From NCBI GenBank assembly GCA_004431415.1, contig QPMI01000519.1, positions 124,001 through 188,000 of the forward strand: a stretch of DNA of 64,000 bases. The letters are read 5' to 3'. The first letter of the stretch is position 1; every line of letters starts with the position of its first letter. A program made the position numbers and the translations under genes. The stretch is from Cyanophora paradoxa (taxonomy: Eukaryota; Glaucocystophyceae; Cyanophorales; Cyanophoraceae). Below are positions 21,584 through 33,290 of this stretch, piece after piece. The notes beneath the pieces were generated by a model. The model was not told the origin of the DNA, did no database searches, and saw only the letters and a list, made by a program, of their open reading frames with translations.

Positions 21584-23322
21584 GCAGCCACTGCCACTGG
21601 GCCAGCCAGTGGCCATGGCAGGCAGTGGCAGCACTGACTATAGACTATATATAGTACCACTGATGAGTACTCTCCGATCCCAGACCAGGGTTCCTAAAAT
21701 TTTCTCAGGCCAAGGACGCCCCAAAAATTTTTGAAATATTTCCGAAAGATTTCCGAAATATTTCCGAAATATTTCCCCATAGAAACAAAGATTCCGAGCT
21801 TGCCACCAACATCTAAGCGCCTAAACCGCTTCCTAAGGCTTTTGTTGATGTTTCGACGCAGAATAGAGCGCGGAAAGAATTATAAGAACCCATCTGGGCG
21901 AGAGTGCACCCCTGCCACCGTACCAGAGAAAGTCGAGCTCGAGCCAAATCGAAGTCTAGAGTGCTCTGATCACATCAGATATCACTAAGACTTCCATATG
22001 CACGCAAAAGACACGTAAAGATGCTGCTTTTCGACGTGTTTGACGGGGGCAAAACGCCCCAAGAAATTCTTTCCCCGCAAAAATTTTCGGCAGTTCGGGC
22101 GAGACAGAAAATTTTCGCAAAAATTTTCAGAAAATTTTTGGAATTGTTTTCCGGAAAAGTTTCCGACCGGAACCCTGTCCCAGACTCCGAGTCCCAGTAT
22201 ACTAGTAGTACTAGCTATATATATAGCTACTAGCTAGTAGAACTGTACTGCGGTATACGTACCACATCATGGGCCGGCGCCCCCATGCCATGATGGCATG
22301 GCACTGATGGCAGTGATATCGATGGCACATGCATACTGGAGAGCTAGAAATATTTAGTATGCTGCATATTTATATAGTATACGTACCAAAAGGTTTTGGG
22401 CGATCTAGCTACTAAATATTTCCCGCCTGCTAAAGCCGAAAATTTGTAGGGGTAGTTCCATCTCCGCCATACAAAAGCCGTGCGAAGACCGACCTATTCA
22501 ACATTTAATATCTGCTAAAGTGGCACTGCGGCAGTTTTAAATTTGGCAAAGTACTAATTATTTTCCTGTACTAAATTAACTAGTTCTCCAGTATGCCGGG
22601 GCGCCGCAGTGCCACTGCCATCATGTATACACTGTGTACAATGGTGACATGTGCCATGATGCCACGTGCACCACTGCACGTGGCACTGGCCGGCGGTGGC
22701 CGCACTGCCGGCGCCGCGCTGGGATCCGGACTGCCATCATCATGGCATGCCACAATGATGCTAGACATTGCCAGTGCGCACTGTGCATGCGCACTGCGCT
22801 GCCTCTGCGCTGCCCACTTTTGCAGACGTCGCCGGACGACCAACATGTGCGTAATATAATACGCGCCTATACGAAGCAGCGGGCCGGGCGCCAGCCTGCA
22901 GCGGTTGAACTGCGCACAGCGCATGCGCGCGCATGCATATGCGGCATATCTAGATCTAGATATCTCGAGCTCGCGATCGATATCGCGAGTACTAGTCGCG
23001 ATAACGATTGCCCGCCGCTCGTGCTAGCGCTGTCGGCGTCCAACCGACGTCGGACAGGTTGCGTCAGATTGCATGCGCATGCGATCATAGAATACATCGA
23101 TATATATCATAGTATCAGCGGCGCCTTCCAGCAAGTTCCTCGAGCTCGTGCGCTGCGGTGCTGGTCCCCTTGGCTAAATAGGCCTTGCAGGCGCTAGCGT
23201 ATAGCCACAGCGGGACAGCTCGCTAAGGCAAGCGTGCGCGTGCGTGCGCGTGCGACAGCTGCAGGGGCGCCAACACAAGCACCAGCGCTAGCGGCAGCAG
23301 CAGCAGCTGCAGCAGCTGCAGC
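21584..23322. other. Palindrome-saturated spacer upstream of the REJ-GPS gene
   Basis: No convincing gene. 21720-21775 repeats TTTCCGAAATA. 22070-22160 repeats AAAATTTTCG-type A/T blocks. 22600-22760 is rich in CATGATGCCA and CACTG/CAGTG palindromes that may be further fragments of the hAT-like family. 22940-23000 is an almost continuous chain of 6-bp palindromes (AGATCT, CTCGAG, GAGCTC, TCGCGA, ATCGAT, GATATC, AGTACT, ACTAGT). The REJ-GPS promoter should lie at the right end, just before CAGCAG/CAGCTG repeats at 23295-23322. Confidence 0.55.
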
Positions 23323-26300
23323 ATGGGGGGGCACGTGTTCGTGGTCAAGTGCGAATTCGCGCTGCGCGCGCTGTGCATTGCGCTCATTGTCGCTTCGGCA
23401 ACTGCTGGGGTCACATCTTACGGCGTCAGCCCGGGTGGCTACATTGCTTCGTCGACCACATCAGCGTTCAATGTCACTGCGACCGGCTTCACCAGTGAAA
23501 ATCCGCCGGATCAGGATTTGGCGGTCTGGTCCGCGCCGTCTGTACATGTTAGCCCAAATTCGATTTAAGGCCAAATTAAATACAAAACGCGACCGTCGAC
23601 TGCTATTAATAATATGTTTACATATATGTATATTCGAGCACAAACTTTCGAGCACGAATCTATGATCTAGATCTATAAGCCTTATGTTTATGTGTATATA
23701 ACTATAATCACGGCCCTTAAAAAACCTTGTAACTAACTTATTCAGCTCGCGATTCGGCCTTCGAATTCGATTTGATGTGAATCGACCGTCGGACCGCACG
23801 CAGGACGATCACAGCGGCCGCAGCGGGGGATCGCGTCCAGCTTGAATTCACCACGTTCGCATCAGGAAAAGATTTCTTGCGGGTAATACAGTGCGATGCG
23901 CGTGCGTACATGTGTGCTTTGAGCGGCAGCTGAGCGTGATCTATACGCTCGTTTTTGAAGGTGGTCGACCTCGGAGCTTCGCCTCCTGTGCTTCTGGCTT
24001 CCTTTATCGACACATCGGCGTTGCCGATAAGCTTCACGAGTGCTTCCGACACACTAAGTCTGCTTGTGTATGCCCCATGGAACTCTCTGAAGAGCACAGA
24101 GCCATCACAAGGCTTTACCATTCGATTTAATGCAACATACAAGAGCGTCGCCTCAAGCGGTGCGTTCAAAGCACATGTATACGTACATCACTGAGTCATG
24201 CTCATGAGCATCCCTTCAATCTGTGATTATAATTTATTAATTTGTTTGTCGTGGCATATTACATCCCGCGGGGCCGGGGTTCGATTCGCCCCACCGCATG
24301 CGCAGCCTCTCAAAACATATAATTTTTTTTTTTTTTTGGTGAATTACCGGCCACAGTCTCTAGACACCAGAAAAAAACATATAATTAATATTTGTGAGCA
24401 AGCAATATATATATATATTGCTCGTTATCATGATGCATTACCCGGCCGCGGCGCGGAATAAGTCCTAGCCAGTACTATAACGTAACACATATAACTTTTC
24501 GAACTGTATACCTACTTTCTCTCATGAATTCGAATTAACAAGAAACGCCGAATTTCGACAGTGACGGCCAGCAGTCCCGCAGACTTGTCTTCCATTCCTG
24601 TGACAGAGGCGGACAATGCCATTTCCATCCCAGCAAGATTCAACTCGACCGTCGTCAGCGTATCCCCTGGCGTTGAGTCTGCATTCGACCTACCGCGATA
24701 CACCACAAGCCCTGGAGAAACATCCGGACCTGAAGATTTCCGCCTAGTGATCTGGTGCGCTCCATCGATCGCATGCAGGCGCTATGTGCATTTTCCGTAT
24801 CTTTTTATTCCATAAAACTTTGGAAACAGGCACATCAAACTGGCCTCATCGATTTCTTCTATTCCAAGCAACTGCGAGAATCAGATCACACTTGCGTTTT
24901 CTGTCCTAGACGTGGAAACATTCGATCCCATTCACGTAAGCTCGAATTTGGCTCAATTCGGCACATGTATGCGTACATGAGTCAACAGCTCATGGGACGC
25001 CGGGCAGATTGTCGAGCTGAAGCCAGCTGCTCGCCCTGGGAGCAACGCTGTTTCTTTGCTTGGATTGTATATTGGCCCTGAGAGTAACCTGAAATTCGTG
25101 ACTTCAAAAGACAACCAATTTCTTATAGTGTTCACTTCGGATCTCGTGAACATTCCTTCGGATCCAGACAGAGGTTATCCGGGCATGAGTGCAACGGCGA
25201 CAATTGGTGCGCGGGCTGCATATCGTCCTCCTCGCCATTATAATTTATAAATTATAATTACGTGTTCCTCTCACCTTGCTAGCGCTGATGTAGTGCCGCG
25301 CGCATTCGCAAAATTGGATCTCGTAGTCTGCACCACCTCAGCCGTCACCCCGTCGCCCAGCCCCTCGCCCAGCCCCTCGCCCAGCCCCTCGCCCAGCCCC
25401 TCGCCCAGCCCCTCGCCCAGCCCCTCGCCCAGCCCCTCGCCCAGCCCCTCGCCCAGCCCCTCGCCCAGTCCCTCGCCCAGCCCTCGCCCAGCCCCTCGCC
25501 CAGCCCCTCGCCCAGCCCCTCGCCCAGCCCCTCGCCCAGCCCCTCGCCCAGCCCCTCGCCCAGTCCCTCGCCCTCGCAGAGCAGCCCGGACCCATCGATC
25601 CCAATCTCGCCCACCCCATCCCCAAGCCCCAGCGCTAGCCCGTCGCCGAGCCCCAGCCCGTCGCCGAGCCCCAGCCCGTCGCCGAGCCCCAGCCCGTCGC
25701 CGAGCCCCAGCCCGTCGCCGAGCTCGAGCCCCAGCCCGTCGCCCTCACCGAGTCCAAGCCCTTCGCACCCAGCTGCAGCCTCGCCCACCCCACGACCGTC
25801 TCCGATCGCGAGGTTCGAGTCGTAAGCGCAAGCGCAGCTTCCGAAGCCCCGCCCTTTAATCCGTAATAAAATAATCCATAACGTTCTCTGTACAGCACCG
25901 ATGCCAGCCCCAGTCCGTCGCCCGCCCCGTTGCGATTTCCGCCTCTGGTCATCAAAGGAACGGTTCGTTGCAGGCGTTTTTCGATTGTATTCGAAGCGCT
26001 AAAATCTAAAACAATGATCATGAGAACCCTTTAATCCTTACAATTAAGCTTGCGCGCTATAAATTCGCAGTGGCCTTCCGAGACGGCTTCATGCAAGCGC
26101 ACGGTGCTTCGCGCGTCCGTCGTGTCTGGTGCGGATCCGCGAACAGTCAAGTACACATGGAGCTGCGCATCCTCGGACGCAACAATTTGCAGCTTCATTT
26201 CCCAGAGTGGAGTAGATCTTGCAACGGTCTCGGGCTCAGAGTGCATCATTCCGGCATCTCTGACCGTTGGTGTGCTTCCTACTTCCACGCTCTTCATGTT

Positions 26301-29300
26301 TCGATGCTTCACTCACAAGCCGGATTTTTAAACGACCGCAGGCATTGCTTACAACATTTCAGTAATCGCGGAAAACTCTCAGGGTGTTCGATCGAATCCC
26401 GTGTTTATGACGTTCCACAAATCGGCGGGTCAGGTATGTTCTAAACATTTCTCGTGTTTATTGTGAAGCACAGTGTATTTGTTTCCTAAAAACGTTTACT
26501 GAATGAGAATACCGCAGTCTCCCTCTGTTTCCGTGGACGGAGGAACGACGGTGCTCACCAAACCGAGCCGGCAAACAATCATCAAGGCTGTGGCACAGCG
26601 CGTCGTGTGCGAAACCGATGATCCGAATTTTCGTGCGCTTTCGCCTCTCCCCCAGCCGTGCACAAACAATGTCAAAACATCTAATGCTAATCGAAAGTGA
26701 CGGTCGGCGCGGGAAACAACCAGTGGATTCGGTCGACGGGCATACAAGCAATGTGGTCGTTCCCAGGCGTAACTTTAAGCTTGCCCCCTTCCGTCGCTCT
26801 CGACAAACCGGCTCTAGTCATTCCCTCGGGAATCCTTCGTCCTGGCGTCTATGACGCCGTATTCACAGCGGTGCACTTGCACACGGCGCCAGCTTCAAAT
26901 TCACAGTGCAATCGCATCCTGATTTATTTGTATTGCAGACGGATGTCGACAACGTTCCGGCGGTCTCGGCCAGCGTTGCCGTCAAAATTTTTGTGGAGGC
27001 CGAACCGTTAGCCGCGCGCATTGCAGGAGCGAGTCTCGACAGCAGCCGCACCGTTGCCTCTTCTCGCTTGATCACGCTCGACGCCGCCCCTTCGAGGGAC
27101 CCGAGCTACAGCGGCCCTGTCGCCGCGGCGGTCGGCCTCACAAGTATCTTATCTTACAAATGGAGCGCAAGATCTAAAAGAAATGGTCAGCCTCTCGCTT
27201 TTCCTGCTGGGACCGGGATGTCATCCGCCGTTTCTTTCAAGCCTTCCGATTTGGGTGCGTGAGCACGCTTTCCCGCTTTCGTGTACGTACACACATGTTG
27301 CTGTTTATGAAGCTGGTGGTGTTCGTCGCACAGGCATGCAATCTGGCGAGGAGTACGAATTCGAGCTGGAGGTGACTAGCGAGCGCTTCAAGGATGGCGC
27401 CTTCGTCGAAACCGTCAAGTCTACAACCATCACGACTCTCAGTTTGGTGGATTCTGCACCAGACGTACAGATCACTGGAACGAGCCCGAAGGATCCGCTG
27501 TTCTTGCTGCAAGGCCAGGAGGCGTCGGTGTGTAATTTATAAATAAATATCTATTCTCTGTTGGAGTGAAAGATTCAAACGAACGTGACCCTCGCAGATC
27601 CTCTGCGCCGCCTCGCTCGCCGAGAGCCCGGGCCTCAACGATGATGTCGAGTTCACGTGGTCGAACGCTGACGGCGACCCGGCTCTCGCTGACATCGGGA
27701 GGTGCCCCCGCGTTAAAGTTTCATCGAACTCGCGATGAGCACACGTAAACGCTCTTCTTGCGACGTAGATTTGCCGGTCGCGCGTCAACGAATAGCTCCC
27801 GTCTCTCTCTGGACACGACCAAGGTCGCCCTCGCCCCGGGTCGCGTCTACCGGATTCGCTGCGCTGCGCGCGCAGCGTCGCAGCCCGTCGCCGCATCCGG
27901 TGCGAACAGACGTCGACCATCGAATGAAATCAAGATTCGAATCGAACGAACCCTTGCACTGACCATGACCACGTCCCTCTCAGGCACCACGGATATTTTG
28001 ATTCGCGTTCTCGAACGCCCCTCTGGCGGTGAATGCACAATCAGCCCCTCGCAAGGGAAAGCATTGCAGACTCAGGTATGAATAAATTCCTCGCAAATCC
28101 GCACGGCGATTCCAACAGCTTTTGATCACGACGTACTGCATGCTCGCAGTTTTCCGTGACCTGCGCTGGCTTCGAGTCAAAATACAGTTCGGCTCCTGTG
28201 AACTACCAGCTAAAGGCATGCGCACGTGCGCGGTCGCGGATTGCCCCGCTCACCGCTTGCTTAAGCTCCATGGCAATTTCTCCTCTGCGCATGTCGTACG
28301 CTGATTTGCGTCGGCCTGCGCAGCTGGTCGCGAACAACGCGGAAACGCCTGTGACTCAGTCGCGCGGCTCCGACATCATGCGCACCCTGCTTCCCCGCGG
28401 AGAGGGGCCCGACAGAACGGCCAAGCTCGTCGTGCGCGTCACGGACGAGTTCGGAGCGTACGCGGACGCGCCCCTCAGCGCCGTCGTCACCTTGGATTCG
28501 ACGGACATCGCCGGCGCCCTCGGCGCGGCGACGAAGACCCTCGAGATCGTGAACGCGGATGGCGACGTCGAGGCCTCGCTCTCCTCGCTCACGACCATTT
28601 CCAGGACAGTTTCTCGTGCGCAATTTCGATCGCGGTCATGATCACTTTATCTTCGACATTGATTGTTGCGCCGCATCACATCGATACGTATACCTGCATG
28701 CCTTCAGTGCTGCTTGATGAATCCGCGGGGCCGCGGGATCGCGACCCGAGGATGCCTGCTCCCCAGAGGCCGCTTGCACAATCCGCCGTTCTTCCCATCC
28801 TCGACACCCTCGGCAGTGCGCGCGCTTGCTGTCATGTTTCGAATCTCTGCATTGTGCAGCTCTCAGGGAGCTGACGCCAAGGTTCGCGACCAGACATCGC
28901 CGCGAACAGGGCGCTTTCGAAGGAAGAAATCGTCCAGAGTCTCGGCGCAGCTTCAGCACTGAGTGATGTTCTTGTGAGGTTCGCTGCGATCGCGGGTACT
29001 AGTATTCCAGATCTAGAGCGCATCCCATTGAGCGCATGCCCGACTCGGCGCATGCATGCTCACGCGATTGCCATTCATTGAGCGCTGACGTCGACGCTGG
29101 TGCGCAGAACGCAGGCCCCAGCGCTGCAGGAGCGGCTGGTCGCTTATATTGGAAATCTCCTCGGCCGGCTGGACCCATGCACTGATTTCGGTTCAATTTT
29201 GCTCTCCATATTCGCGCTTCGGTAAATGAATCTGCACGTGGTGTACTTAAGCAAAGCTTTCTTTGCGCGCGCAGACGAAGTCTCTGGTATTGTTCTCGCT

Positions 29301-30906
29301 GCTATCGGTGACAAAGAATTTGAAAGCTTTTCAAACATTTACGCGCCACTCCCTCATAATTAATCACGATCACTGGTGCTCACAGATTCTTTTTGCGCTT
29401 CCGAGGGCTGGGGCGGCAAGGACAACACCACGGCGCTTTTTTCCGCCACCGAGGACCTGCTGAGGGCGTTTGCCGGTCGCGCGGCGAGCTGCCGGGGATG
29501 CGGATCGGGGACCCAATCCAAGCCCGGGACTCGCTTCTCCCTCACTGTCGCGAAGGGTGAGCGCTCCTTGCACCCTCGAGCTCGAGAATACTGTATGCTT
29601 AAGCGTAGCGATTTTTTATAATTCGCGCACTCATCGCAGTTTGCCTCACCGGCAACGAGCCGAAGTCCCTTCAGTCCCCCCCGAGCGCCGAGGGAGGCTC
29701 CGCACTGTCCGCCGCCGGCCTCACGCTTCCGGCGGAAGTGATCGAACGTGCCAAAATGTCTCTCAAGACGGGAGACGCCGACTCTGCCGGTGCGCTTACG
29801 TTACCCGCTGCAGCTGCACGCGTATGCGCGTTCTAGATCATATTTGAAAGTTTAAATGTTTTTACATTTCGCGTCATTTATGCTTCGACACCTTTCCACT
29901 TGCAACCAGGAATTGTACTCTACCACTACCTTCGAAACCCGTACCCCGAGATCAGAGCCCCGTCTGGAATGGGAAACCGGTCCGCATGTTCGGGGCGATC
30001 CCTGGGGCGCGCGCTCGATCCCAGGGCGAAACGTGAATAACCTTAAGCTTGTGGGGGTGCGCAGGCCGGAGAGCATCGCGATCTCGGCGACGGTTCTGGA
30101 GGCGTCTGTCCTGAACGTGCCCGTCGCGAACCTGGCCACGCCCATGCGATTCGAGATACCGTTCCCCGAGGGCGTCACACCGGCGCCCCCGCTGGATTTG
30201 CTCTTCTTCAACACCACAACGCAGGCTTGGTCCAGCTGCAGCAACGCGGTGCGAGACGCGCTGACTCCGAACGTCATACATAATTATTTTCCACGATCTC
30301 GAGGCACTCCGGGATCCTTGCCTCGCAATATTAATCGCGGTTGGATATCGATCACTCTTGAACTCGAGTACGTATACCGCAGTCCCTGGAGCAAAGGGCG
30401 GGCCCAACTGGAGCTCTCGTATATTACGCGTGCGTTAATGTTATGTATCGTGTCTGAGTTCTGAGACTCCATGTAAGAATGGATTCGACAGGATCGGCAC
30501 TTGCGACCACCTCACTGCATTCTCAATTGGCACCGCCGAGCGGCGGGCTGGCGTCGTGGGAGGCGCCGGCACCAGCGCGAATTCGGCGCTGGCGCCATCT
30601 CTCACGGGCGAGATCGGGCGCAGCGGCGACAGCGCCTCGACGGTCGCCATCGCGGTCGGCGTGGCGGTCGGCGGCGTCGCCCTCATTGTCGCTCTTGCCG
30701 TCGGCGTCTGGTGTCTCGTGGCCGGCCGCGGACGCGGCCGCGGGCACCGTAGCTCCACCAAGAAAGAGCTTGAGGGGCAGAACGCATACCCCTCTAACCA
30801 AGGCGACCTCACCGCCGTCCACATTAATATTGACGAACGCGAACCGAAGAATCGCCGGAACCGCAACGATCGCGACGAAGACGCTGATTTTGTCCTGACC
30901 CTTTAA
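23323..30906 (+). CDS. REJ-GPS single-pass surface protein with CUB-like repeats and Pro-Ser region
   Basis: Likely an extracellular adhesion or recognition protein. ATG 23323 opens a signal peptide ([14 protein letters not shown]). Two similar modules follow: exons ending DLAVWSAPS (about 23540) and [10 protein letters not shown] (about 24770), each followed by a CUB-like segment ([14 protein letters not shown] near 24057; [17 protein letters not shown] near 25120). A Pro-Ser repeat fills 25340-25815. REJ-type sequence runs 26050-28600: [28 protein letters not shown] (about 27070), LSYKWSAR, and [17 protein letters not shown] (about 28026). A GPS-like motif is split by an intron: [17 protein letters not shown] (about 30199-30250), then [13 protein letters not shown] (about 30507). 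It keeps the HLT cleavage triad. One membrane helix follows ([20 protein letters not shown], about 30644) and a short charged tail to TAA 30904-30906. No PLAT domain or channel helices are present, so it resembles sea-urchin REJ-type single-pass proteins more than polycystins. Introns are AT-rich. Confidence 0.75.
24323..24373 (-). mobile_element. Severely 5'-truncated poly(A) retroelement copy with target-site duplication
   Basis: On the minus strand this reads CTGGTGTCTAGAGACTGTGG, then CCGGTAATTCACC, then a run of A. It lies in an intron of the REJ-GPS gene. The flanks carry the direct repeat AAAACATATAATT (24312-24324 and 24374-24386), partly merged with the A/T tail. The same 3' end and tail occur in the longer copy at 31091-31809, which points to insertion by target-primed reverse transcription. 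Confidence 0.8.
25346..25815 (+). repeat. 12-bp Pro-Ser minisatellite inside the REJ-GPS gene
   Basis: About 20 copies of CCCAGCCCCTCG (Pro-Ser-Pro-Ser), then a related CCCAGCCCGTCGCCGAGC series from about 25640. One unit near 25479 has 11 bp (CCCAGCCCTCG), shifting the frame by one base, so the upstream and downstream Pro-Ser blocks lie in different frames. The downstream block reads to IARFES, where a GTAAGCG donor follows. Confidence 0.9.
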
Positions 30907-31080
30907 TTCGATTTAAGCGGCTGTTCGCGAGAACGCACACGCGATTGCGTGAGTAGAGATATAGCTATATGGAGTAAGTACGAAGCATAGGAAATCCCGC
31001 ACGATGAGTGGCACATCAACACATGCATCACAGGCATAATTGGCATGGAAGTTTCTTGAGTGAATATTTCGTAATTTTGA
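30907..31080. other. Short 3' spacer of the REJ-GPS gene
   Basis: AT-rich sequence that should carry the 3' UTR; no gene seen. Confidence 0.4.
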
Positions 31081-31090
31081 TGTATATGTA

Positions 31091-31809
31091 TTTTTTTTTT
31101 TGGTGAATTACCGGCCACAGTCTCTAGACACCAGCACTGCGGGGGCTGCCCAGGGGGCCTAAAGACAAAAAAGCAAAATAACTAAGACAAGAGCACGAAG
31201 AAAGATAAGACAAAGAGCCAAAATCGACAATAAAAAAGAAAAGACACAGAGCTCGAGACAGATCGAGAAGAGACGAGAAATCGATCGCGAGCAGATCTAG
31301 GGACAGAGGATGACTGACACGAAGAAGAGCCAGAGCTAGAGATACCATCAATATCGGAAGGAATTACATCACTAAGAAGCGGAGGACAAATTTGAGAAAG
31401 ATAAATAACAGGAAGCAGACAAGTAAGAGGAACAACAAGACGACGCGGAGGCGGAGGCGAAGCAGGACGACGCGAAAGGGCAGAGCTACGGCACAAGGTC
31501 GAGGAGGACACAGGAGGCGGAGCAGGCGGATCAAGAGCAGGCAAAAGGACAGTCAAAGGAATCACTAAAGCCGACCGGGGTCGAGACGGGCAGTCGAACT
31601 GCAAACGACGGCGAACAACAGGTCGGGCACGAGGACTATAGCTAGTATTGAAACTAACTCTAGCATCAACACTACGATCAGAATCCGAACTAGACCGAAC
31701 TAAACTATAAGACGAAGTACGCCGGCGCCGGCGGGATACGACCAGCGAAGCAGAAGACGAAGGCAAAGGCGGCGGTCCGGTATCAAGAACAAAGGCCGGA
31801 GGGTCCGGC
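31091..31809 (-). mobile_element. 719-bp poly(A)-tailed non-LTR retroelement fragment with 10-bp target duplication
   Basis: The minus strand ends in CTGGTGTCTAGAGACTGTGG, CCGGTAATTCACC and an 11-base A tail (T run 31091-31101). The flanking direct repeat TGTATATGTA occurs at 31081-31090 and 31810-31819. An open frame on the minus strand (31766-31182, about 194 codons) is Ser/Arg/Pro-rich and ends in hydrophobic VSFLFYCRFWLFVLSFFVLL. I recognise no reverse transcriptase or endonuclease motif, so this is either a 5'-truncated LINE or a SINE-like element. The + strand is strongly purine-biased through the body. Confidence 0.75.
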
Positions 31810-31819
31810 TGTATATGTA

Positions 31820-32560
31820 GGTGGCACAGATTTTAGCATGCATGTGCATGAGCATTGACAGATTTGAAAGCGTTTATTTGTATCACTTAGGTTTAAATTT
31901 TGCAAACAGCGACTACATCTACGGTGACAAAGTCAGCATGCATATGTTTGGTACGGTAGCATTCTAGCCGATCCAGGTATATTCATTCTGAATCCTGCAG
32001 TTGCAACTTTATGTCGCTGTGTCATTCTGTGCAAGTGCTTTTCGTGCCGACGTCGAAGTCTCGGGAGATCTAGAACTGCATGGAGAATTGCGGAAATTCA
32101 TGATCAAGCGAATTAAAACGTTAACAAACCCGGATTCGCTGATCGCTGCAGGGTTATTCCGTCGACAACATGAGCTCATGCATATGGGAGAACTCCGCGT
32201 CGTTCGAATCGGCGATCGCCCAGGCCTAGGCCGAGTACAGGCCTATATATATAGCTAGCCATAGGGCATGCGCACCCGATTGGTGGCTCGACCGCGAGCT
32301 CGTATATATATATCTGGAGCGCCAGTAAATTAAAGTTCAAAGCTCAGCAGTGAGCTCGACTCGGCGACATCGATATCGATATATATCGATGAAAAGAAAT
32401 GTGAAGGCTAACTATATTTCGAGGCTCTAATGACACCAACAGGAAAATGAATTGAACGTTAACCTCATGATCACAAATGGCGCAGCTCGCACATGCATAT
32501 GCTGCGCATATGCATGCGACCCGCGCGACCGGCGAGCATGTGATGATCTTGTACATCTAG
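31820..32560. other. Spacer, possible gene remnant at 32001-32258
   Basis: Mostly AT-rich with ATGCAT, TATATA and ATCGATATCGAT palindromes (32370-32390). A short plus-strand open frame at 32001-32258 encodes ELHGELRKFMIKRIKTLTNP, which looks protein-like. I cannot connect it to other exons and recognise no domain. Confidence 0.35.
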
Positions 32561-32564
32561 AGGC

Positions 32565-33220
32565 CAGATCTAGAGTGGTCCGGGTCCAAGCGGATCGGGA
32601 ACTCTCCGAAGTCGCAGCGGAGCACCACGAGGTGGACGATCGCGAGGCCCGGCGCGGCCCGCGAGCTCGAGCCGGCCGCGGGCCAGGGATACCGTGATGC
32701 GTGCTGCTGCCAGGCTGCGCGGTCGACGTCGCGTTCGCCGCCGCGCGTGGAATTGCAAATTTTAAAGCGCTAGCGCTAGCGGATCCCGGAGTCCGGAGAC
32801 GGCTGCAGTGCCACGGTGCACGTGCGCGCCGCGGCGCGCGCGCAGGTACCGGTGCTGCCGAGCACGCGCCGAGGGAATGAGACTCTTGAGATGCGTTGCC
32901 TGTACTCTGAGGCTGAACATTGCAATGAATTCGAAATTTGCAAGTCGACGTCGACGTCGCTGCCAATTGCAATTGCATGCGCACCCCCGGCCCCCGCCCC
33001 CCCCCCCGCTTTCGCCGCAGCCTTTCGAATTCGCCGCAGGTGTACGCGGCAAGCTGAGCGCTGCATTTGGATCAGCGACGAGGAGTCAGCGTGTGCGCTG
33101 CATCTGTCATCGAACACGCGAGATTCTACGCCTTCTCGGTGCTCAGCTAGGACGAGCAGCAACTCGCCGGTGTCCTGGACGGGCCTCCCCCGCACGTCCC
33201 AGTGGTTCCCCTGCATCTCA
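32565..33220 (-). CDS. Possible unrecognised minus-strand gene, low confidence
   Basis: Two protein-like minus-strand pieces lie here. One (about 33215-33045) starts at an ATG and reads MQGNHWDVRGRPVQDTGELL, LAEHREGVESRVFDDRCSAH, then SSSLIQMQRSACR before a possible GTACAC donor. The other (about 32665-32570) reads GLAIVHLVVLRCDFGEFPIR, then LDPDHSRSGL and a stop. The exons between were not resolved and the family is unknown. A plus-strand reading of the same DNA is also open, so the orientation itself is uncertain. If real, the gene is divergent from the F-box gene at 33291. Confidence 0.25.
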
Positions 33221-33290
33221 GCTGGGGACTGCGCAAGCTCCAGCCAGCCCTGCGAGCAGGGGGACGCGCCCCCCGCGCCTAGCTTCCACC

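Noticed and set aside
24270-24305. tRNA-like B box (GGTTCGATTC) in a GC-rich arm
   Set aside because: No A box, no acceptor or anticodon stem of the right spacing, and the arm does not pair as a T stem. At most a decayed tRNA-derived repeat.
25346-25815. Regular repeats resembling an array (CRISPR-like)
   Set aside because: Repeats are contiguous 12-bp coding units without spacers, inside a eukaryotic gene.
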